Assembly (NCBI GenBank): GCA_009885995.1
Contig: VFJQ01000001.1
Span: 35,646 to 99,645 of the forward strand
Reading direction: 5' to 3'
DNA from: Verrucomicrobiota bacterium
GTDB lineage: Bacteria; Verrucomicrobiota; Verrucomicrobiia; Chthoniobacterales; Chthoniobacteraceae
Length of the DNA stretch: 64,000 bases
This document shows, piece after piece, positions 9,297 through 19,600 of the stretch. How positions within the stretch are numbered: the first letter of the stretch is position 1; the number at the start of each line of letters is the position of its first letter. The notes beneath the pieces were generated by a model. It ran no database searches, had not been told where the DNA came from, and was given only the letters and a program-made list of their open reading frames with translations. Position numbers and translations under genes: made by a program.

Positions 9297-10832
9297 GCGC
9301 TTGAGATGAGCGATTCGCAACCCTCCGAAACCGCCCCGGCGCTGGGATTCCAAGTCGGACGAAAGATCTTCGTCAGGGCATTGGGAATCGTTTTCGCCAT
9401 CGCGTTCTTCTCCCTGGCAGTCCAAGCGTCCGGCCTCATCGGCGAGCACGGCATCGCTCCAGCCGCAGACTTCCTCAAGATGGTGCGCGACTCGGCTGGC
9501 ATGAGCGCGTGGCAGGTGCCGACGCTCTTCTGGCTGAGTTCCAGCGACGCTGCGCTGCTCACCGTCTGCTGGCTCGGCGTCGCCGCGAGCCTCGTGCTCG
9601 CCAGCGGCTTCGCACCCGCGCCGGCGGCGCTCACGTGCTGGGCGCTCTACCTCTCGCTGTGCTCGGTCGGCAGCCCCTTCCTCAATTTCCAATGGGACGC
9701 GCTGCTGCTCGAAACCGCACTGCTCGCCGCCATCGCCCTGCCGTGGCGGCTGCGGCCCGACTGGTCGCGGGAGACGCCGCTGCAATGCGTCGGTCGCTGG
9801 TTGCTGTGGTGGCTGATCTTCCGGCTCAACTTCGAGAGCGGCATCGTGAAGCTCACGTGGGGCGACAAGACGTGGCTGGAGATGCGCGCGCTCGACGTGC
9901 ACTTCGAGACGCAGTGCATCCCGCACGCCATCGCGTGGTTCGCGCACCAGATGCCCGCGTGGTTCTCGCGCGTGAACTGCGCGATCATGTTCGCCATCGA
10001 GTTGATCGTCCCATTCCTCATCGTCTTCCCCGGCCGCGTCCGCCACGCCGCCGCGCTCGCGATGATCGCGCTGCAACTCGGCATCATCGCCACGGGAAAC
10101 TTCGCCTTCTTCAACTGGCTCACAATCGCCCTCTGCCTCCCGCTCTTCGCCGACGACTTCTTCCCCGCCCGCTGGAAGGTAGGGACCGCACTGCCGCAGG
10201 CAGGTCGAGGGGGAAACATGGCGACAATCCCCAATGGTCCGCGGACGGCTGAGGACAGCCATCCCTACCAGCAGCCCGAGTGGAAATGGATCGCCGCAGG
10301 GTGCGTCGCGCTGTTCGGATTCGTTGCCACGCTGCCCGGCCTGCTCGGCGCCTTCCGGCTCGACGTGGGCGACGGGCTCCAGCGCGCGCTCATGCCGCTG
10401 CGCAGCTTCAATGGCTACGGCCTCTTCCGCGTGATGACCACCGAGCGGCCCGAGATCATCGTGGAGGGCAGCCGCGACGGCGTGAACTGGGACGCCTACG
10501 AATTCCGCTACAAGCCCGGCAATCCCTACCGCCGCCCTCCCTTCGTCGCGCCGCATCAGCCGCGGCTCGACTGGCAGATGTGGTTCGCCGCGCTCGGCGA
10601 CGTGCGCAGCAATCCGTGGTTCGTGAACTTCCTCGTCCGCCTGCTCCAGGGCTCGCCCGACGTGCTCGCGCTGATCGAGAAGAACCCCTTCCCCGCCGAG
10701 CCGCCGCGCTACGTCCGCGCGGTGCTCTACGAATACCGCTTCACGCGCGGGTCCGATCACACCGCCGCGTGGTGGAAGCGCGAACGCAAAGGCCTCTACT
10801 GCCCGGCGATCTCGCTGAACAAGGAACCGTGA
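9297..10832 (+). CDS. Lipase maturation factor family protein
   Basis: Multi-TM protein; FRLNFESGIVKLTWGDKTW, YEFRYKPGNPYRRPPFVAPHQPRLDWQMWFAAL are typical of the LMF family. Confidence 0.85.
   Translation, partial: ALEMSDSQPSETAPALGFQVGRKIFVRALGIVFAIAFFSLAVQASGLIGEHGIAPAADFLKMVRDSAGMSAWQVPTLFWLSSSDAALLTVCWLGVAASLVLASGFAPAPAALTCWALYLSLCSVGSPFLNFQWDALLLETALLAAIALPWRLRPDWSRETPLQCVGRWLLWWLIFRLNFESGIVKLTWGDKTWLEMRALDVHFETQCIPHAIAWFAHQMPAWFSRVNCAIMFAIELIVPFLIVFPGRVRHAAALAMIALQLGIIATGNFAFFNWLTIALCLPLFADDFFPARWKVGTALPQAGRGGNMATIPNGPRTAEDSHPYQQPEWKWIAAGCVALFGFVATLPGLLGAFRLDVGDGLQRALMPLRSFNGYGLFRVMTTERPEIIVEGSRDGVNWDAYEFRYKPGNPYRRPPFVAPHQPRLDWQMWFAALGDVRSNPWFVNFLVRLLQGSPDVLALIEKNPFPAEPPRYVRAVLYEYRFTRGSDHTAAWWKRERKGLYCPAISLNKEP
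10176..10270. repeat. GTAG-headed REP-like element inside the lipase maturation factor CDS
   Basis: GGTAGGGACC at 10178 and inverted unit GGTAGGGATGGCTGTCCTCAGCCGTCC (10243-10269 on minus strand); reading frame stays open. Confidence 0.7.
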
Positions 10833-10840
10833 TTTGCGCC

Positions 10841-10892
10841 CTGTAGGGCAGGCGCCCCGCCTGCCGCGGCAAGCGAAGCGCTTGCCCTACAG
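10841..10892. repeat. GTAG-headed REP doublet
   Basis: CTGTAGGGCAGGCGCCCCGCCTGCC followed by inverted CTGTAGGGCAAGCGCTTCGCTTGCC; two perfect hairpins flanked by CTGTAGGGCA/TGCCCTACAG. Confidence 0.8.
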
Positions 10893-10918
10893 CACCCCGG
10901 TGGTTAAGCCCCTCGCGC

Positions 10919-11728
10919 ATGACCATCATCGATCACGAGTCTGTCGATCTCCCCACGCCCAGCGGCCCGATGCGCACGTTCATCTCCCGGCCCGCGGCCG
11001 AGGGAAAATATCCCGGCATCGTGCTCTTCTCGGAAATCTTCCAAGTCACCGGTCCGATCCGCCGCACTGCCGCGCTGCTCGCGGGAAATGGGTTCATCGT
11101 CGCCGCGCCGGAAATCTTCCACGAGTTCGAGCCCGCCGGCGCCGCGCTCGCCTACGACAGCGCGGGAGCGGACCGCGGCAACTGGTGCAAGACGGCAAAG
11201 CCGCTCGCCGCCTACGACGCCGACGCGCGCGCGGTGATCGACTTCCTCAAGTCGCACCCGCTTTGCACCGGCAAGCTCGGCAGCATGGGCATCTGCATCG
11301 GCGGGCACCTGAATTTCCGCTGCTGCATGAACCCGGAAATCCTCGCCGGCGTGAGCTTCTACGCGACCGACATCCACAAGCTCGATGCCCACCCACGCGT
11401 GCTCGGCAACGGCACGACCGACGACTCGCTAGAACGCGCCCGCCGCGGCGACATCAAGGGCGAACTGCTCATGATCTACGGCCGCCAAGACCCGCACGTT
11501 CCGTTTGAAGGGCGCAACCAGGTCCGCGAAGCGCTCGAGACCAGCGGCTCGAACTACCAGTGGCTCGAATTCAACGGTGCCCACGCCTTCATGCGCGACG
11601 AAGGCCCGCGCTACAATCCCGCGCTCGCCCAGCACTGCTACGCGCTCGCGCTCGAGCTCTACAAACGCAAGCTCGGCGAAGGCGACCTGCCCGCAAAGCC
11701 AGTCGCTTCCGGCGAAACGCGGCATTGA
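10919..11728 (+). CDS. Dienelactone hydrolase family protein
   Basis: alpha/beta hydrolase; LGSMGICIGGHLNFRC nucleophile elbow with Cys, PGIVLFSEIFQVTGPIRR. Confidence 0.88.
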   Translation: MTIIDHESVDLPTPSGPMRTFISRPAAEGKYPGIVLFSEIFQVTGPIRRTAALLAGNGFIVAAPEIFHEFEPAGAALAYDSAGADRGNWCKTAKPLAAYDADARAVIDFLKSHPLCTGKLGSMGICIGGHLNFRCCMNPEILAGVSFYATDIHKLDAHPRVLGNGTTDDSLERARRGDIKGELLMIYGRQDPHVPFEGRNQVREALETSGSNYQWLEFNGAHAFMRDEGPRYNPALAQHCYALALELYKRKLGEGDLPAKPVASGETRH

Positions 11729-12588
11729 GCAAGCCTGCGAGCATCCATGTCGGCACGTGCGCGTGGAGCTTCGACGACTGGCGCGGCGTCTTTTATCCCG
11801 AGCATCTTCCCGCGAGTGAACGGCTCGCCTTCTTCGGGCGGCACTTTTCATCCGTCGAGATCGACTCGACGTTTTACCATCCGCCCACGGCTCACGTAGC
11901 CGAGCACTGGTCTGAAGTCACACCGCACGACTTCGTCTTCGCCGCGAAGCTGCCGCGTGAGATCACGCACGAGCGCGAGCTGCGCGACTGCGCGGCGCAG
12001 CTCGAGGCCTTCCTCCAAAGCCTGAGCCACCTGCACCGGAAGCTCTCCTGCGTGCTCGTGCAGCTCCCGCCTCATTTCTCACCACGGCACGATGAACACA
12101 CGCTGCGCGATTTCGTGCGGCACCTGCCGGCCGATTTCCGGTTCGCGATCGAGTTCCGCCATCCCGACTGGCACCATCCGCGCATCACGCACCTGCTCGA
12201 GGAACACCACGTGTGCTGGGTCTGGAAAGACAGCTCAACGGTCCCGCATGCCGACGAAGCCCCATTCGCATTCTGGCCCCACACCACGGACCTGATCTAC
12301 CTGCGCCTGCTCGGCGATCCCGCCACGCAATACCGGCCCGACGGGGAATCGATCCACCACTACCGGCAACCGCTGTGGTCGCGCGAGGAGGCGCTCGACA
12401 GTTGGGCGGAGAAAGTGCGCGCGCTGCTACCGCAGGTGAAGCGCGTGCTGATCTACGCGAACAATCACTACGAAGGCTTCGCGCCACACACCGCCGCGCG
12501 CATCGCGGAAAAGCTCGGCCTGCCAGTCGTATTACCTGCCGCGGATGAACTCGCCGAGCGTGACTCGCGGCAGCTCCCGCTGCTTTAG
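11725..12588 (+). CDS. DUF72 domain-containing protein
   Basis: IHVGTCAWSFDDWRGVFYPEHLPASERLAFFGRHFSSVEIDSTFY; start TTG overlapping upstream stop. Confidence 0.9.
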   Translation: MSKPASIHVGTCAWSFDDWRGVFYPEHLPASERLAFFGRHFSSVEIDSTFYHPPTAHVAEHWSEVTPHDFVFAAKLPREITHERELRDCAAQLEAFLQSLSHLHRKLSCVLVQLPPHFSPRHDEHTLRDFVRHLPADFRFAIEFRHPDWHHPRITHLLEEHHVCWVWKDSSTVPHADEAPFAFWPHTTDLIYLRLLGDPATQYRPDGESIHHYRQPLWSREEALDSWAEKVRALLPQVKRVLIYANNHYEGFAPHTAARIAEKLGLPVVLPAADELAERDSRQLPLL

Positions 12589-13145
12589 CGCAGACCCTGG
12601 AGGTTGTGCTGGAACTGCTCGATCAGCGGCGCGAGGTCCATCTTCGTCGCGATGCTCGCTTCGCTGTAAAAGCTCTTCAGCCCTTGCTCGACGATGCGTT
12701 GCGCGTGCTCGCTCTGGTCGAGCCGACCAGGTGCTTCGCCGTCCTCGTCCTGGAGATCTTTGAGCGCGCGGTTCACGAACTGTTTGCGCTTCATCGGGTC
12801 CATCTTGTTCAGCGCCTCCATCATCTGCTTGAAGCCCTCAGGCAGCGTGAGATCGAGGAAGCGCGCCTGCTCCTCGGGCGCGAGCTGGCGGAAGAATTTG
12901 TCGAGCTTGCGGTTCATCCGCACCTCGCGGCGCTGTGCGTAAGTGAGCGTGTTGAGTTGCTTCGCGATCTTCTCCATCTCCTTCGCGCGCGTCGCGGCGG
13001 GCTGGGTCGCAACGTCCAGTTTCTCCACGTAGGCGGCGAGCGATTCGGGCGTGGGCTTGTGCGCCTTCGCCCACCACATCGCCCCGCCGGCGACGAGCCA
13101 GACGGCGAGGAGAAGGAGGGCGGCTTTGAGGATGAGCGGACGCAT
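12585..13145 (-). CDS. Hypothetical membrane-anchored protein
   Basis: 186 aa, N-terminal TM, charged helical body. Confidence 0.6.
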   Translation of the reverse strand: MRPLILKAALLLLAVWLVAGGAMWWAKAHKPTPESLAAYVEKLDVATQPAATRAKEMEKIAKQLNTLTYAQRREVRMNRKLDKFFRQLAPEEQARFLDLTLPEGFKQMMEALNKMDPMKRKQFVNRALKDLQDEDGEAPGRLDQSEHAQRIVEQGLKSFYSEASIATKMDLAPLIEQFQHNLQGLR

Positions 13146-13158
13146 GGCGGTGGAGACG

Positions 13159-14766
13159 TTAGCGGCGAAGTTTCCGTTTCACCACGCCGGTCAGCTCGGC
13201 GATTTCCTCCACACGGCAGAGCATCGCAGTGACGAAAAACACGCCGCCTGCGCAAGCGATCGTCGCTATCAAGCGGAGCGCTTGCTGCCACAGCGGCAGG
13301 CCGGCCCAGCCGGCGAGCACGGTGCCGCTGGCATACCAGCAGATGCCGCCGAGCAGCGCGGTGGGCAGCGCGAGCTTCGCGAACGTGACGAAAAGTTTCC
13401 CCGTCTCGAGCTGCCCGGTCGCGCGGCGCATGAGGGCGTAGAGCAGCAGGAAGTTGAAAGTCGCCACGCAGCCAGTCGCGACGCCGAGGCCCCAGATGCC
13501 CAGCTTCAGCACGAAGGCGAAATACCAGTTCAGCGCGAAGTTCAGCGCGATGGAGACGAAACTGACGAGCATCGGCGTGCGGCGGCGGTCGATCGCGTAG
13601 AAGGCGGGCGAGAGGATCTTCAGCGCCGAGTAAGCGCACAGGCCGAGCGCGTAGCCTTGCAAGCCGAGCGCCGCCTGGTCGGTCGCGTGCGCGCTGAATT
13701 TCCCGTGCTCGTAGATCAGGCTGATGATCGGACGCGCGAGTAGCATGAGCCCGGCGGTCGCGGGGATCGTGAGGAGGAAAGCCAGCCGCATCCCGCGCGC
13801 GAGCACGGCGCGGAAGTCGGTCATGTTTCCCTGCGCCGCCATGCGCGAGATGAGCGGCAGCGTGACGGTGCCGAGCGCGACGCCGAAGAGCCCGAGCGGG
13901 AGTTGCATGAGCCGGAAGGCCACGCCGAGCCGGTAAGCGGTGCCGTCTTCGAGCCAGCTCGCGAACCAGCCATTCACCATCACGTTCACCTGCACCGAAC
14001 TGGCCGCGATGATCGCCGGGCCCATCTGCCGCAGCACGTCGCGCACGCCTTCGTCGCGCCAGTCGAAGTCGAAATGGAAGCGGTAGCCGATGCGCCGCAG
14101 TGAGGGGAGCTGCACGACGAGTTGGAGCGCGCCGCCGACGAGCGTGCCGAGTGCGAGGCCGATGAGCGCCTTTGGCCCGAACGTCGGATCGATCCACCAC
14201 GCGAGCGCCACGCCGCCGATGATCGAGCCGATGTTGAAAAACGACGACGCCATCGCCGGCACACCGAAGACGTTCTTTGCATTCAGCACGCCCATGACCT
14301 GCGCGCCGATCGAGACGAGCAGGATGAAGGGGAACATGATCTGCGCGAGCTGCACGGTGAGCGCGAACTTCTCCGGATCCTGCCGGAAGCCCGTGACGGT
14401 GATCGAGAGCAGCGCGGGTGCGAGCAGCACGCCGAGGATCACGACGAGCGTCATCGTCACCACGAGCAGCGAGCCGACTTTGTTCGCGAGCCGCCACGCC
14501 GCGGGCTCGCCTTCCTTTTCGATCTTCTTGGAAAACGTGGTGATGAACGCCGTCGAGAGTGCGCCCTCGGCGAAGAGATCGCGCAGCAGGTTCGGCGTCT
14601 TGAACGCCATCGTGAAGGCGTCCATCGACTTCCCCGCGCCGAAGAGCATGCCAAACAACACCTCGCGCACGAGCCCGAGCACGCGCGAGCACATCACCGC
14701 GAGGCCGACGATGCCGGCGGCTTTGGTGTTCAGCTTGTTCGCGTCGGGCACTTTCGGATCACTCAC
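13159..14766 (-). CDS. murJ: Murein biosynthesis integral membrane protein MurJ (lipid II flippase)
   Basis: MCSRVLGLVREVLFGMLFGAGKSMDAFTMAFKTPNLLRDLFAEGALSTAFI is the MurJ signature; start GTG at 14766. Confidence 0.9.
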   Translation of the reverse strand: MSDPKVPDANKLNTKAAGIVGLAVMCSRVLGLVREVLFGMLFGAGKSMDAFTMAFKTPNLLRDLFAEGALSTAFITTFSKKIEKEGEPAAWRLANKVGSLLVVTMTLVVILGVLLAPALLSITVTGFRQDPEKFALTVQLAQIMFPFILLVSIGAQVMGVLNAKNVFGVPAMASSFFNIGSIIGGVALAWWIDPTFGPKALIGLALGTLVGGALQLVVQLPSLRRIGYRFHFDFDWRDEGVRDVLRQMGPAIIAASSVQVNVMVNGWFASWLEDGTAYRLGVAFRLMQLPLGLFGVALGTVTLPLISRMAAQGNMTDFRAVLARGMRLAFLLTIPATAGLMLLARPIISLIYEHGKFSAHATDQAALGLQGYALGLCAYSALKILSPAFYAIDRRRTPMLVSFVSIALNFALNWYFAFVLKLGIWGLGVATGCVATFNFLLLYALMRRATGQLETGKLFVTFAKLALPTALLGGICWYASGTVLAGWAGLPLWQQALRLIATIACAGGVFFVTAMLCRVEEIAELTGVVKRKLRR

Positions 14767-15775
14767 GAGCGGCGGCTTTGCGGAGGCGATCCATGATGGC
14801 GACGCCGAGGCCCGTCTCGGGCACGGGCTCGGCGATGATGAGGTCGAGGCCGGCTTCGTCGAGGCGGCGGAGTTTGGCGAAGAGCGTGGCGGCGGCTTCG
14901 CGGAGGTCGCCGGTGGGAGAGAGGATTTCGATGGCGGCGAAGGGACTTGCGTCCTTCGGAGCCGCGCGGAACGCCAGAACGCCGGTCGAAGGCGCCAGCG
15001 TCTTTCCCGCGGCAAGCGCCAGCGCCGCCGCGGTGCGGGGCGTTGCGAGGATCAGGGGCGTCCGCGGCGCGTAGTGGCTCTTGAGCTGGCCGGGAGCTTG
15101 AGGCGAGGACAATGGCGAGGAAGAGTCGGATACCGAAAGCGCGAACGTCTCCAGGTCCTCCCTGGTGACCGGCCCCGCGCGGAGGATCGTGAGCAGCAAC
15201 GGCTCGACGCGCACGATGGTCGATTCGACGCCGTGCTCGGTTGGGCCGCCATCGACGACGAGCGGGATGCGCCCGCCGAGTTCCTTCACCACGTCCGCTG
15301 CGCACGTCGGGCTGATGCGGCCGAAACGGTTAGCGCTCGGGGCGGCGAGCGGTTTGCCGAAGGCGCGGCAGACTTCGCGAAAGACCGGGTGCGCGCTCAT
15401 GCGGACGGCGACGGTTTCCAAACCGCTCGTGACGATGTCCGGCACGAGCGACCAGCGCGGCAGCACGAGCGTGAGCGGGCCGGGCCAGAAGGCCGCGGTG
15501 AGTTCCTCCACGAGCACCATCACGTCGTCGTGCCGCGCGATGCGGCCGAGCCACGATTGGTCGGGCAGGTGGACGATGAGCGGATCGAAAAGCGGGCGCT
15601 CCTTCGCCTCGAAGATTTTCACCACGGCCTCGGGGCGCGTCGCGTCGGCGGCGAGGCCATAGACGGTCTCGGTCGGCAGCGCGACGACTTCGCCCGCACG
15701 CAGCAGTTCGACGGCGCGATCGACAGCGAGCGCCAGTTCGGCAGGTGTGCTCGTGGCGGCGACGCGGGTTTCCAT
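14759..15775 (-). CDS. L-threonylcarbamoyladenylate synthase (Sua5/YrdC)
   Basis: GEVVALPTETVYGLAADA, ANRFGRISPT, C-terminal Sua5 domain; start ATG at 15775. Confidence 0.9.
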   Translation of the reverse strand: METRVAATSTPAELALAVDRAVELLRAGEVVALPTETVYGLAADATRPEAVVKIFEAKERPLFDPLIVHLPDQSWLGRIARHDDVMVLVEELTAAFWPGPLTLVLPRWSLVPDIVTSGLETVAVRMSAHPVFREVCRAFGKPLAAPSANRFGRISPTCAADVVKELGGRIPLVVDGGPTEHGVESTIVRVEPLLLTILRAGPVTREDLETFALSVSDSSSPLSSPQAPGQLKSHYAPRTPLILATPRTAAALALAAGKTLAPSTGVLAFRAAPKDASPFAAIEILSPTGDLREAAATLFAKLRRLDEAGLDLIIAEPVPETGLGVAIMDRLRKAAARE

Positions 15776-16919
15776 CAGCGGCCGGCGACGAGCGCGTGGC
15801 GCGCGGCGACGACGCGGCTGGCGGCTTCGGCGGGATCGGCGCCGAAGGCAACGAGGTGACCCATCTTGCGGCCGGGGCGCGCGCCCGCTTTGCCGTAGAG
15901 GTGAATCTTCACCTCGGGGAAGGCGGCGGCGGCGGCCCAGTCGGGTTCGCCGTTCGCCCAGAGGTCGCCGAGGAGGTTCGCCATCGCGCATGGGCGCAGC
16001 AGTTCGCCGCTGCCGAGCGGGAGGCCGCACACGGCGCGAAGCTGCTGCTCGAACTGGCTGGTGATCGAGGCGTCGAAGCTGAAGTGCCCGCTGTTGTGCG
16101 GGCGCGGGGCGAGTTCGTTGATGAGGATTTCGCCGTCCGGCAGCTCGAACATCTCGACGGCGAGAATGCCGATGAGGCCGAGTGCTTCGGCCACGCGCCC
16201 GGCGAGTTGGCGCGCGCGGGCGGCGACGTCGTGAGCGATCCGCGCGGGCACGAGCGTGAGGTCGAGGATATGGTGCGCGTGTTGGTTTTCGCAGACGGGG
16301 TAGCTGACCGTTTGCCCCGCCGCGCTGCGGGCGACGATGACGCTGATCTCGCGCGCGAAGGGCACCCACGCTTCGAGCACGGCGGGCGTGCCTTCGTAGC
16401 GCGCCCACGTCGCGGCGAGGTCGGTGTCGCCGTCGATCTTCGTCTGGCCTTTGCCGTCGTAGCCGAAGGCGGCGGTCTTGAGCACGCACGGTGTGCCGAG
16501 CTTGGCGACGGCGTGGGTGAGATCGGCCTCGCTCTCGATCTGCTCGAAACGCGGCAGCGGCAGCCCGGCGCCGACGAGGAAGAGTTTTTCGCGAAGCCGG
16601 TGCTGGCAGGTGTGGAGCACGCGGCCCGAGGGGCGGACCTCACATTCCTCCGAGGCCCACGCGACGGTCTGGCTCGGGATGTTTTCAAACTCGAACGTCA
16701 GCACGTCGATGCCGCGCGCGAAGTCGCGGACGGCGGCTTCGTCATCGTAGGCGGCGGCGACTTCGCGATCGGCAAGCTGGCCGGTCGGCGTGTCCTCATC
16801 GGGCGAGAAAGTGTGGACGCGGTAGCCCATGCGGCGCGCGGCGATGGCGAACATGCGCCCGAGCTGGCCACCGCCCATCACGCCGACGGTGGAGCCGGGA
16901 AGGAAGACTCGCGGCTCGC

Positions 16920-16923
<4 letters not shown>
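15775..16923 (-). CDS. purK: 5-(carboxyamino)imidazole ribonucleotide synthase
   Basis: ATP-grasp; [55 protein letters not shown]. Confidence 0.93.
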
Positions 16924-17411
<488 letters not shown>

Positions 17412-17477
17412 GCGGGCGGCGATTCAAGCCGGACACGGGGGCTTGGCAAACGCGAAGTCGTAATTCCGAGATGCAGC

Positions 17478-17562
17478 AAGGTAGGGACGGCTGTCCCCAG
17501 CCGTCCGCCGCATACCGGCGACACTCTCACCCCGGACCGCTGGGGACAGCGGTCCCTACCTT
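17478..17562. repeat. GTAG-headed REP/BIME-like inverted pair
   Basis: AAGGTAGGGACGGCTGTCCCCAGCCGTCC ... GGACCGCTGGGGACAGCGGTCCCTACCTT; 29-bp arms differing only at positions compensated within each hairpin. Confidence 0.85.
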
Positions 17563-18443
17563 CGCAGCGGGGCGTCGGAGAATGCGGCGAGCACGGCGCG
17601 GCAGAGGATCGTGCGGACTTCGGCGCGGGGGACTTTCACGCGGAGCGGCGTTTCGAGCGGGTTGGTCGCGGCGAGGAGGGCGAGCGTGCGACGGGCGAGC
17701 TCCCACGGCAGGTAACAACCGGCGCGGACGCGGGCAGGGCGCAGGGAGCGGATGTATTCGCGGCCGGACGCGAGCAGTGCGACGGCGCGCGCGTGCCAGC
17801 GGGTGAAGTCGGGCGCTTCCACTGGGAGGTAGCGGCGCCCAGAGCGCAGGTCGGCGGGGAGATCGCGGAGGATGTTCACGAGTTGCAGCGCCTTGCCGAA
17901 ATCCGACGCGAGCGAAAGGAGCCGCTCCGGCGCGAGGCGGCTGTAGCGCGGGAGGTGATGTAGGCAGATGCGCGTCCAGAACTCCCCGACGCAACCGGCG
18001 ACGAGGTAGCAGTATTCCTCCAGCTCTTCCGCCGTGTTCAGCGCGGGACGCTGCACATCGAGCGTCTGGCCGCGGATGATCTTGCCGAGCACGTCACGGA
18101 TCTCGGCGCGGTCGAAGTCGGGCAGCGCTTCGAGCCAGGCGAGGCAGCGTTCGAGCTGCGCGATGAGTTCGTTTTCGCCGGCGTGCGGGGAGCGGACTCG
18201 ATCGCGGATTTCCGCGAGCCCGTCGCGAGTGCCGCTGCGGATCATCGCGAGGAAGGCGGCGAGGTGCCGCTCGCGCTCCGGCGCGGGGAGATCGGCGCTG
18301 TCGGCGATCGTGTCGCTCGCCCGCGCGAGCAGGTAGGCGAGGGCCACGGGGGCGCGCACGCCTTTCGGCAGCAGCCGAACGGAGAGGTAAAACGAACGCG
18401 AGACGCTGCGCAGCAGCGGGCCATCGAGGTCGCTGGTGGTCAC
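17556..18443 (-). CDS. Squalene/phytoene synthase family protein
   Basis: VALAYLLARASDTIADS, ASDFGKALQLVNILRDLPADLRSGRRYLP (both DxxxD-type motifs). Confidence 0.9.
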   Translation of the reverse strand: MTTSDLDGPLLRSVSRSFYLSVRLLPKGVRAPVALAYLLARASDTIADSADLPAPERERHLAAFLAMIRSGTRDGLAEIRDRVRSPHAGENELIAQLERCLAWLEALPDFDRAEIRDVLGKIIRGQTLDVQRPALNTAEELEEYCYLVAGCVGEFWTRICLHHLPRYSRLAPERLLSLASDFGKALQLVNILRDLPADLRSGRRYLPVEAPDFTRWHARAVALLASGREYIRSLRPARVRAGCYLPWELARRTLALLAATNPLETPLRVKVPRAEVRTILCRAVLAAFSDAPLRR

Positions 18444-19510
18444 GGCGTGACGGAGACGAGTTTTAGGCGCTCCTCGGCCGCTTCACCGAGGCCCATCTGC
18501 TCGGCGATGCGCAGCCACTCCGCGAGGGGCGCGACCGGCGGAAGCTTCACGAGCTTGCGCCATTCGTCGATCTTGCGGACCGCGAACGAGTCGAGCGCCA
18601 CCGGGTCGCGCGAGGCGTAGAGCGTGGCGTGATCGTAGGTGTAGTTCAGGTTCGCTTCGGGAGCGCCGGCGTATTGCGCGAGCAGGCCGTCGAGGAAGTG
18701 AAGCACGACCTTCGGCGCGATGTGCTCACTCGCGTAGAGTTCCGGGATCGCTTCGGCGGCGGACTGATCGACGGCGACGAAGCGGCGCCAGTTGTCCACG
18801 TTCTTGACGCAGAGGTTGTAGAAAACGCCGCCGACCCCGCAGCCGGCGTCATCGGCGAAGGTGGCGACGTTGATGATCTTGGTGACGTCCTTCGTGACGA
18901 TCGTCGCGAAGTGGCTGGTCGAAGAGAGTTGGTCGGAGTCGGTGGTCGTCCGTCCGAGGCCCTTGGTGTTTTTTTCGACGAAGAGCGCGTCGCCCCAGAT
19001 CAAGCGCCCGAGCGCGGGCGCCGCGAATGGCACGGTGCGATCCCAGCCCTTTGGCGGGTCGATGCCGCGCACTTTGCAGCCGAGACGCCGCGGATCGAAG
19101 CCGGCGGCGCGCAGTTCGTCGCTCTCGCGATCCCACACGAACACGTTCGATGACTTCACACCGGCTTGCTCGAGTCCCTCGATGATCGCTCGCACGACTC
19201 CGACGCGTGTGGAAAAGCGGGCGCCGGCGCCGGCGTTGACCTTGATGCCGATGCGATCCTTCGGCTCGACGAACTTTCGCCAGGCCCGCGCGAGATCGGT
19301 CTCCCCGGCAGCGGCGAGCACGAGCGCATTCACCATGCGACGGGTGACCGCGGGGACTTCCGTGAATCGGTCCATCGCCGAGTCGTCGTGCGCCGCCCAG
19401 ACGGTCGCACGAGCCGCGTGTGCACGCGCGACCGGAATGGGTGTCACCTCATCCGCAGCGGGAGAGATGGCTCCGAGCAGCAGAAGAATCGTTGCGAGGC
19501 GGTCGAGCAC
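18440..19510 (-). CDS. DUF362 domain-containing protein, secreted
   Basis: VEPKDRIGIKVNAGAGARFSTRVGVVRAIIEGLEQAG; N-terminal signal. Confidence 0.75.
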   Translation of the reverse strand: MLDRLATILLLLGAISPAADEVTPIPVARAHAARATVWAAHDDSAMDRFTEVPAVTRRMVNALVLAAAGETDLARAWRKFVEPKDRIGIKVNAGAGARFSTRVGVVRAIIEGLEQAGVKSSNVFVWDRESDELRAAGFDPRRLGCKVRGIDPPKGWDRTVPFAAPALGRLIWGDALFVEKNTKGLGRTTTDSDQLSSTSHFATIVTKDVTKIINVATFADDAGCGVGGVFYNLCVKNVDNWRRFVAVDQSAAEAIPELYASEHIAPKVVLHFLDGLLAQYAGAPEANLNYTYDHATLYASRDPVALDSFAVRKIDEWRKLVKLPPVAPLAEWLRIAEQMGLGEAAEERLKLVSVTP

Positions 19511-19600
19511 GGCGGCGACTATGCCCCGCGCTCCTTGGCTGCAAAGTGAAAGTCACGCCGGTCTTGGCCGAGCGGTGGACGGAGCGAGCAGGACCGAGTT

